A DNA stretch of 64,000 nt from Branchiostoma floridae (Eukaryota > Chordata > Leptocardii > Amphioxiformes > Branchiostomatidae). Location of the stretch: positions 2,440,572 through 2,504,571 of the forward strand of contig NC_049990.1 in NCBI RefSeq assembly GCF_000003815.2, read 5' to 3'. Shown one piece after another: positions 56,440 to 64,000 of the stretch. Position 1 is the first letter of the stretch. Each line of letters opens with the position of its first letter. The notes beneath the pieces were generated by a model, which was not told the origin of the DNA, did not search any database, and saw nothing but the letters and a program-made list of their open reading frames with translations. Made by a program: the position numbers and the translations under genes.

Positions 56440-57140
56440 GGAGCAACAAGAGGGGAATCTTTCGCTTTCTATCTGCTGCATAATGCAAAACTAATTAAGA
56501 ATTGGTAGCCATTTTTTGGCTACTTCATTGTTTTAAGGTAGAATTTAGAACCAGAGAGAATTGTTACATTGATGAAGGTTAGACATCGAGGTAATAAAAT
56601 ATGCCAAATAGCAATTTGTCTCTGGCGAAAGGTAGTGGATGCTACCCAGGGCTCTAGCCAGCTCAAATTTTTTTTTCCGTCAGCCAATTCCCATTGTCGC
56701 GAAAACACTATTCCAGGAGTTAGAGAGACTGAACTGAGACCTTGAAAAACAGGTTTTAATGAGATAATCATATGCGAGAGGGCGCCGACACACTTCGTCA
56801 ACAATAGTAACAATAGCAAAACAAGCCGCCTGTAGCTAATCCACCAAGGATTTTTGTCCGTCAAGGTTGACGTAATGGTTTTAAAAATTTTCTGTCACAA
56901 GCAGCAAATTTCCATCAATTAACGGAAAAACAGAAGCTGGCTAGAGCCCTGATGCTAACTGAAACATCTATCAACATTTCCAAGTCCAGCTGCTTGCATA
57001 ACTGGTATGTGGCATAGAATAGGGATTTGGCAACCAAATGACATGTATAAATTCTGTCATTTCTGAAAATATCAAAAACTATGTGCTAGTAATCTTTAAA
57101 TCTATTATATACCATTTACAACTCTATCCTGTTTCTTGAG

Positions 57141-57352
57141 TACTTTAAATGTATTTAAGTTCGCAGGGATTTAATTTTGCGGTAGCGGGACAAACGACTT
57201 TTCGCGGCCGTTTTAATTTCGTGGTACCACCATGCACTGTAGTCTCGTACTGCCATGGAAAAAATGTTCGCGGTGGTTTTTAATACGCGGTGAAGCGGCC
57301 ACCGCGAAAACCGTGAACATTAAACCACCGCGAAAGTTTCTGCATTTACATT
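57141..57352 (+). mobile_element. MITE family B, copy 6
   Basis: tactttaaatgtatttaagt to tgcatttacatta with the CGCGG-rich interior; more diverged at its ends than 54581-54788. Confidence 0.8.
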
Positions 57353-57711
57353 AACTTTGGCATTGTGTTATTTGTGTGTCTCATTACCTGGACGTCTAAC
57401 CTTCATTGACATGTTGAGGAGATAGTTAAGGAATCTTATTGTCAGATAAGATGCTGTTACTCAACAGATGGTAGATGGTAGATACTTAAGAAATGTTCTT
57501 GAAAATTAGATAAGATTTTAAAACTTTAATGTAAGGATATCTTCAAGATACAGTTTGGATGATATTCAAGAATACTATTATTAATGACAATTATCCAATA
57601 AGAATTTATCATCTCAAGATGATGGGTTAAAAACTGAACACATTCTAAGCCATGCTCTGCTGAATCAATAAAAATTTGGAGCATAAATTAATGCACAGAC
57701 GGGATAAGTTT

Positions 57712-57880
57712 TACTCTCCAAGCAGAGGTTAGGCTCTGGCTTTTTTGTTTTACTTTTGTTTTAGCCGTTTTTATTCTCACGAGACATCAAGAAAACGGTA
57801 CAAAATACAAAGCCTGATAGAAAAGTTTAAGCTTAAAAAAAAAAGTTTAAAAAACAGCCAGAGCCTAATCTTAGAGAGGA
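57712..57880. mobile_element. MITE family A, copy 7
   Basis: tactctccaagcagaggtta at the left; the right end is decayed (ttagagaggagaaaa). The inner ggctctggctttttt / aaaacagccagagcc arms match copy 3 at 11139. Confidence 0.65.
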
Positions 57881-59933
57881 GAAAAGTTTTACAAATGTTG
57901 TTGTTACTTAGATAACATGTTTTTAGTCTTAAATTTCTCTACGAGAAATATCGTTTTACATCTCTTAACCCTAACCCTGCTAATCTCTGCAATTACTGGT
58001 GCAAATTTGGTGTATATATGCGTGTTTGGCAGGAAGGAGGGTAAGAAATGTTACTGTAGTTCAGATGATACATTGTACTAGTTGGTTTCAAATGTCTCCA
58101 AGAGAAAATTTGTTCTACTACATTCCTTAGCTTTGATTAACCTGCTACCTTCTGCAGAACCGGTTCAACTTTGGTGTATAAATGGGTACTTGGCAGATAG
58201 AAGGGTAAGGAGTTTTATTCTCAGAGAGAGAAAATTACAAATGTTTTGTGAAAACATATATTCCAGAACTTCAAAATTTTCCAGCTTTTTATTATGTCTT
58301 GTTCTGTATTTATATACATTGTATGTTTTTACGGAGCTATCTGACCAGAGCATGTGCTTTGTGCTATGTTTAACGATTGTTTTATGAATAACAATGAATT
58401 TAAGGTAGCTGTAAAGATGCTATAGGTGCATTTATATGATTGTATATGGAACTCAAATTTCACTACTTCATGTTCTGTATTGTTTTTTTTTGTGGTAGCT
58501 AAATTGATGTATGCATGTTATCCTCACATTCACTCACTCACACTTATTCCTCTCTCAGTCACTCACTCTCTCTCATTCACTCATTCCCGTATGATCTAAC
58601 TTTTCCATCAGTGTTCAATGAATTTTACTCTATCATTATCAGATTCAGGCTTCAGATTGCTCACTGGATTTTAGTCAACATTTTGCGATCTGGCAGGTTT
58701 TTAACTGTTCTATGTTCTACTGTTAGATACTAGATACATGTAGGTGTTAGTACCATCCTCTTTGGTTCCCTCTGCAAAACTGAAAAACCAGTGGACTAGT
58801 TCGGACTAGGCCGGCCCGGTCTGAAGTGGTCCGAGAAAATTTGGACTAGTCCGGACCTGTTTGACTTTGGGTCAGGTGGTCCCGGGATGGGGTCTGGGAC
58901 TAGTCCAGCAGGTCAGGTAGTCCAGGACCAACAACAACCCTCCAGGTCTTCAGTGAGCAAGCGAAAGTATTGAGCCAGCGGTCAGTACGGAGGATGGTAC
59001 TCAGGCTATGTAGGTGTTGGGAATTTCATAACAGTGAAAGAAAATATTTACTCAGTTGTTCTAAATGCTGCTAAGGTGCTAAAGACTAAGCTATTGAAGG
59101 TGAAGAGACAATTTAAGGTTTGTAAATTGTTGACAAGCTGCAATCAGTATAGCCCTGCAATATATTGTAAATAGCTTCTGCAATTATTGTAAATAACTTC
59201 TGCAGCTTCTAATACTTAATGTGAGACCAAACCAGTTTAGTTTCTTGGTCCCTGGATTGCCCCATTTAATTTTTTTTTTTAGAAAAAAAGTTATTGAAAA
59301 AAGAACCAAGAGATTCAGTTGGTTTGTCTGTGTAGTGGTTAAGTATAAGGTTATAAGAAGTTGCTGGCCATGCAATGTTGTAACACTTGCTGCTTTTCTT
59401 AAAATGATGCCAGGAGTTAAAGTGAAAAAAATGTTTATCAGCCACTTTTGCCATTAGCTTTATGAATTAAAGTTGTTTCCATATGCTAAATTATATTTGC
59501 TACATGTCAAAGACAAAGTTATTACATGTTTGACTTTACATTTTGCAGTCTTTTGTAATAACCTGGAGATAGACAGGTCTTATGTACAGGTTTGTCCGTA
59601 TATTATATTAAGAACATTCCAAAGAGTTGGCTCACATTTATAAATATTTTACCTCTGCATGTTTGGAGAGAGACAAAATTTGGAAGACGTCAAAATGTTC
59701 CAAATTTTATAGGCTTTATCTTGAAAGTCTATAATGCCATCATTATCTTACTGGGATACTTTTGGCTCCACCCATGGAGTGTTGCCAAAAATGTTTACAT
59801 TTGGTGAAATCCAAATAAAGTTGTTTCTGTTATAGAGAAGACTATTGTGTGTTCAACTTACTTTTGCTCCTTCCAGTGTCTGCGTCGGGCCGCGCTAATT
59901 TATTTTCTTCGTTTTCATTCTATTTTCAGTTAA

Positions 59934-60233
59934 GCCCCGGTCACAAGAATCGTACGATTGACTGCGATGGAGGTTTTATGCGCGGTATAAGCGCAGTGCG
60001 TCGTAAGTCGGGGAAGAATCGGAAGCAATGGTTTAAATATAGGAAGCCGTCAGGTGGCTATTCAGAAGAGACACAAGTGAAAAATCGTACGACGCTGGAA
60101 AAAATTTTGAACACCATCCGATGCTCTGCGATGGCTGATTTTGCTTACGATTTAGCTGCGATCCACTGCGATCATCGTGCGATATGCGGAATATGTCATC
60201 GCACGGACGTCGTACGATTCTTGTGACCAGGGC
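59934..60233. mobile_element. TTAA-flanked MITE (300 bp)
   Basis: About 24-bp inverted ends (gccccggtcacaagaatcgt / acgattcttgtgaccagggc) are flanked by TTAA at 59930-59933 and 60234-60237. Kolobok or piggyBac type target site; no transposase inside. Confidence 0.85.
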
Positions 60234-60847
60234 TTAAAATAAAAGAATAAGAGAAAATTAGTAGCGGCATGCCCCGGTGTGCGATGTTACAAATCCTTCC
60301 GTCTATTTTCGTGATCTGTTATTCCTGATCATGATATCAGGATAATATTTTTCTACAATCTAGAAACAGCAAATTGAATTGGTTCTGCCCAATGTCTACA
60401 TTTTCAGTCTAACCAGGAAACAGACCGAACAAAATACGGAAACACCTGTTAAAGCGCGTTAACAGATTGTCGGGTGAAACTTCCTGGGTTTTTTTTGCAT
60501 GACTCAATGTTTCTTTTTGGCAGTCGCATTATCTTTTCAGACAACGTGTTCAACACTCTGGATGGACTTTTTTTCAGATTATCACCACAGGATTATTTTA
60601 TTTTTTATGACTCGGTACTTCTTGTTGTGCTGTCACCTTATCTTTAGCAACATGACGTGCCCTTTATACTAGTACTAGCTTATCACCATAGTCAGGGTTA
60701 TTCTGGGTAGTTGTTTTGTGACTCAGTGTTTCTTTTTATCACCTTATATTTAGCGGCATGACGTGTCCTGTACTATGGGGGTGTTTTTGTTTAGATCCTT
60801 ACCTGGTAAATGTTTAGCTAATTATAAAACAAACCAATCGTGACCTC

Positions 60848-60982
60848 GTCTCCAAGCAGATGGAAGGTAAAATTGTAATGTTTTATAACTTTCCGTGTTC
60901 GTAACAAACGACCTGCAAGAATAACAAAACCGGGTGATAGGAAACGGTACGATTTTGCCCTCCGACGTCTGCTTGGAGATAA
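60848..60982. mobile_element. MITE family A, copy 8
   Basis: cgtctccaagcagatgga and gacgtctgcttggagata are inverted ends about 130 bp apart. Confidence 0.75.
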
Positions 60983-61113
60983 GGTCGTTCTTACTTCAAC
61001 CCGAAAGCATGAAAGTTAACCCTCTTAGTAAAATCCTTTCTTGGAGTGAAGCATAATGTTTTAGTAGCCTCTACCAGACTCCCGCCTGGCTGAATTGTAA
61101 TAGGGGACTTTGG

Positions 61114-61936
61114 TAGTCTCTACCAGACTCCGGATCGCTGGAAATATCGTAGAAATGGAACAAATCAGAGGAGTAAGCCGGCCAGAGGAATATAACCGGC
61201 CAGGGAANNNNNNNNNNNNNNNNNNNNNNNNNNNNNNNNNNNNNNNNNNNNNNNNNNNNNNNNNNNNNNNNNNNNNNNNNNNNNNNNNNNNNNNNNNNNN
61301 NNNNNNNNNNNNNNNNNNNNNNNNNNNNNNNNNNNNNNNNNNNNNNNNNNNNNNNNNNNNNNNNNNNNNNNNNNNNNNNNNNNNNNNNNNNNNNNNNNNN
61401 NNNNNNNNNNNNNNNNNNNNNNNNNNNNNNNNNNNNNNNNNNNNNNNNNNNNNNNNNNNNNNNNNNNNNNNNNNNNNNNNNNNNNNNNNNNNNNNNNNNN
61501 NNNNNNNNNNNNNNNNNNNNNNNNNNNNNNNNNNNNNNNNNNNNNNNNNNNNNNNNNNNNNNNNNNNNNNNNNNNNNNNNNNNNNNNNNNNNNNNNNNNN
61601 NNNNNNNNNNNNNNNNNNNNNNNNNNNNNNNNNNNNNNNNNNNNNNNNNNNNNNNNNNNNNNNNNNNNNNNNNNNNNNNNNNNNNNNNNNNNNNNNNNNN
61701 NNNNNNNNNNNNNNNNNNNNNNNNNNNNNNNNNNNNNNNNNNNNNNNNNNNNNNNNNNNNNNNNNNNNNNNNNNNNNNNNNNNNNNNNNNNNNNNNNNNN
61801 NNNNNNNNNNNNNNNNNNNNNNNNNNNNNNNNNNNNNNNNNNNNNNNNNNNNNNNNNNNNNNNNNNACCGGTTATATTCCTCTCTATTTGTTCCATTTCT
61901 ACGATTTTCCAGCGATCCGGAGTCTGGTAGAGACTA
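61114..61936. repeat. Large inverted repeat around an assembly gap
   Basis: tagtctctaccagactccgg at 61114 is repeated inverted at about 61917-61936. The arms continue through tcgctggaaa, cgtagaaatggaacaaat and gaggaatataaccgg on both sides. The middle 659 bases (61208-61866) are N. This is either a long-TIR DNA element or a palindrome that broke the assembly. Confidence 0.8.
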
Positions 61937-63455
61937 AAAAGTAGGAGTTAATTGGCCTAGGAGTGTTGGTTGGCTTGCCTCAGGTCGCAAACTGTGCTCC
62001 TCTGGCGTGTTTTCTGTCTTATTTGGCCAATACTATTTTTCCAGCGACCTGTGGAGGCTAATGTTTTAGGGTGTCTGTTGAGAAAATAGTAACATAACAT
62101 TTCTCACTGGCAGACGATACGGACATTGTAATACCAAATATGAACTAGTGGTTAAGTTGAAAAGGCCTTGTCTTGGTCCAGTAATTGATTGATACATTGA
62201 AAGTAACCACCTACGAAAGTTACCTTTCCGTGACTTTTGAGCTTTGCTCCTTTTGATTAAATAGTGAAAGTGACGTAAGGTAAAACTTTTGCGGGGGCGT
62301 CAGAGAAGGATCGGTCGATATTCAAGTTTTGAGAGGGTGGGTTTGGGGCTCGAAGTTCGAGTGTGTGCTGGAGTGTGTGTGTGTGTATGTGTGGTGATCG
62401 TGTTTGTCCATCTATACACTCTTTTGTATGCATATAGATGCGTTCAGTATGTATGCGTACTGTTCAAACTTCATTGTCACGGGAAAGCGTAGAGTACGGT
62501 AGACCCATGGAAATATCACTCTCCAAGTAGACGGGTCGGATCCGACTGTTTTTGTGAGGCATCCCGGCGGCTACGAAGAAAATGATTCAAGATAGAAAGC
62601 CCGATAAAAACGCTTAAACCATTAAAAGCAGCCGGAGCCTTACTTTCAGAGAAAGAAATATAAATTGTGCTGTATATCTATACATATTACATGAACCGGA
62701 ACTTTGTTGATGTTTCAACTCGATAGAGTATGAATTTATATGTATGTATGTATGTATTTATTTATTACATTAGCGTCCTTGGTAGGAACGCGATGTTAAG
62801 CGTTGGATTGATCTTCGACCAATCTTAAGATAGCAGCTGACGACTTTTGACCCAGGTGCGGCAGCGGTGGACTTCTCAGACGGCCCCTCGGCGAAACTTG
62901 CTTCCGCGAACAGTTGGTTTCGTCACACTCGGGACTTTCCGTCTAAACAAATGAGGCATTGTTTGGCAAGTGGTCCAGGTAAACCGCAGCGAAACCGTGT
63001 AGTTTAGGGGAGGGCAGGGTTAGTAGTTGTGTTGTTGCGCGGGAAAAATAACCACAATTTACGCACTTCAAGTCATAAAATTGAGGAAGATTGGCAGATA
63101 ATGAGTCCATCAGTAAATTTTAGTGCAGCCGTTTGCCGCTTTCTCTAATAAAAAAAAAGCTCCCCTTTCCTTACATGGTACGGTCCACACGATGTTTGTT
63201 GACCCGAAAACCAAGACAAAGGCCCTCGCCCACTCCTCTCACCACGTTTCCTTGTGCCGGGGGTAGGTGCTGTCCCGCCTCTTTTCTGCGGTCAAAAATT
63301 AATTTTTGACCACTTATGCTTCCGCCGGAAGTCTTTAATTAGCTCCCACCTCACATGGGACAACCTGGCCACTTTCTCCAGGTGTACTCCTCGCCACAAG
63401 ACGGCTTTCTTGAAGTGTAGTCCTCGCCAGGTTTGCCTAAAGGGGCCACAGCACA
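61937..63455. other. Upstream region of the type II membrane protein gene
   Basis: No coding exon was seen. A family A MITE (about 62516-62655) and a short tgta/ttta tract at about 62740-62765 are present. Confidence 0.4.
62516..62655. mobile_element. MITE family A, copy 9, diverged
   Basis: actctccaagtagacggg opens it; gccggagccttactttcaga closes it as a decayed inverted end. Confidence 0.5.
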
Positions 63456-63689
63456 ATGAATGAAATCGCGTACAACAAGGTCGCGGCAGGCGGCGTGGAG
63501 AGACAGATACGGATCCTGAAGTGGACTGTGGCGGGTCTGTTTGCCACGGTCGTCTGCCTGACCGGAGCGTTCGTCTACGTCACCGTCAATCTCTTCAGCA
63601 AACTGGACGCCGTGGATCGGACGGAGCCGTGGACGGGTGGCGGAAGGCTGGGACCGGGGGACACGGGTTCTAATCCCACCATTCAGGAG
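63456..63689 (+). CDS. First exon of an unidentified type II single-pass membrane protein
   Basis: The exon encodes 78 residues from MNEIAYNKVAAGG and ends at the donor CAGGAG/GTAAAT in phase 0; the rest lies beyond the window. A short cytoplasmic tail with basic residues (ERQIRILK) precedes a hydrophobic segment at about residues 23-46 (WTVAGLFATVVCLTGAFVYV). There is no signal peptide, so a type II topology is likely. The extracellular part seen so far is a Gly/Pro/Thr-rich stalk. Glycosyltransferases, sulfotransferases, TNF-like ligands and collagenous or lectin receptors share this layout, and nothing here decides between them. Confidence 0.6.
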
Positions 63690-63709
63690 GTAAATATACA
63701 CAGGCTTGG

Positions 63710-63826
63710 ATCTCCGAGCAGATGTTGTGAGGGAAGGTCGCAACGTTTCCTGGTGAAAGAAAACAGGACCAAACTTTGTCCAAAGGAAATTTTGCTACCT
63801 TCCTCCTAACATCTGCTTGGAGATAA
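63710..63826. mobile_element. MITE family A, copy 10
   Basis: atctccgagcagatgttgtg and taacatctgcttggagat are inverted ends. It begins about 20 bp after the exon donor at 63689. A half copy of the right end recurs at about 63924-63950. Confidence 0.75.
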
Positions 63827-64000
63827 GTAAAGACACATAGATTTTAGGAAGTTTAAGTAGTCAAAGCCATCTAAAGATAAAGATAAAGATTTCGACTACA
63901 GGACGAAAAGAAAATTTTACGAGCTTCCTCCTAATATCTACTTTGAGATAAGTTAAGTCATAGATTTTATAACGTTAAACTAGTAAGAGCAACTAAAAGA

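Larger units (their letters stand above)
56440..59829 (+). other. Probable long KLHL26 3' UTR and downstream region
   Basis: No coding exon was seen. An AATAAA at 59814-59819 is the strongest poly(A) signal in the stretch and would give a 3.4-kb UTR. Two MITEs lie inside. Whether the whole stretch is transcribed is not visible. Confidence 0.4.

Noticed and set aside
57964-57980. Telomere-like ctaaccctaaccct
   Set aside because: Only two units; too short to be an interstitial telomere.
63640-63685. B-box-like gggttctaatccc in the type II membrane protein exon
   Set aside because: It lies in an open coding exon and no cloverleaf can be drawn.

Overview
The window looks like nuclear DNA of a lancelet (Branchiostoma): compact multi-exon genes with GT-AG introns, proteins close to their vertebrate counterparts, and introns crowded with MITEs, tRNA-derived SINEs and tandem repeats. 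No virus-like or toxin element was recognised. All exon models were read by eye from splice sites, reading phase and remembered vertebrate proteins; nothing was searched or aligned by machine.

Layout. 1-2.9 kb holds repeats. 2.87-5.03 kb (-) is a small unrecognised gene that shares a 385-bp head-to-head promoter with FUNDC1 (5.41-9.66 kb, +), a mitophagy receptor. EFHC2 (13.46-24.07 kb, +), a ciliary doublet-microtubule protein with three DM10 domains, follows in 16 exons. A coiled-coil gene resembling SYCE1 of the synaptonemal complex central element (25.43-38.06 kb, -, 11 exons) converges on it. Intron 1 of that gene carries a 7.4-kb DNA transposon (30.54-37.92 kb) of ISL2EU type. The transposon looks whole, with two convergent multi-exon genes: SWIM-YqaJ nuclease-PHD on + and THAP-coiled coil-DDE transposase on -. 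TPT1/TCTP lies at 40.39-43.72 kb (-) and KLHL26 at 47.85-56.44 kb (+). A 659-base assembly gap sits inside a large inverted repeat at 61.1-61.9 kb. The first exon of a type II membrane protein starts at 63.46 kb and its gene runs off the right edge.

The most unusual theme is repeated duplication of exon-intron boundaries. KLHL26 has boundary copies at five or six of its eight coding exons (seven tandem copies of the exon 2 end), EFHC2 has two extra copies of the start of exon 12, each with a stop, and the SYCE1-like gene has eight 63-bp copies of the end of exon 10. The window also holds many MITEs: about ten with CTCCAAGCAGA ends, six with CTGTAAATGC ends and TTCGCGG-rich interiors, two hAT MITEs with perfect 8-bp target duplications, two with TTAA flanks, and several nested insertions. 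FUNDC1 followed by EFHC2 on one strand matches the order and orientation on human Xp11.3.
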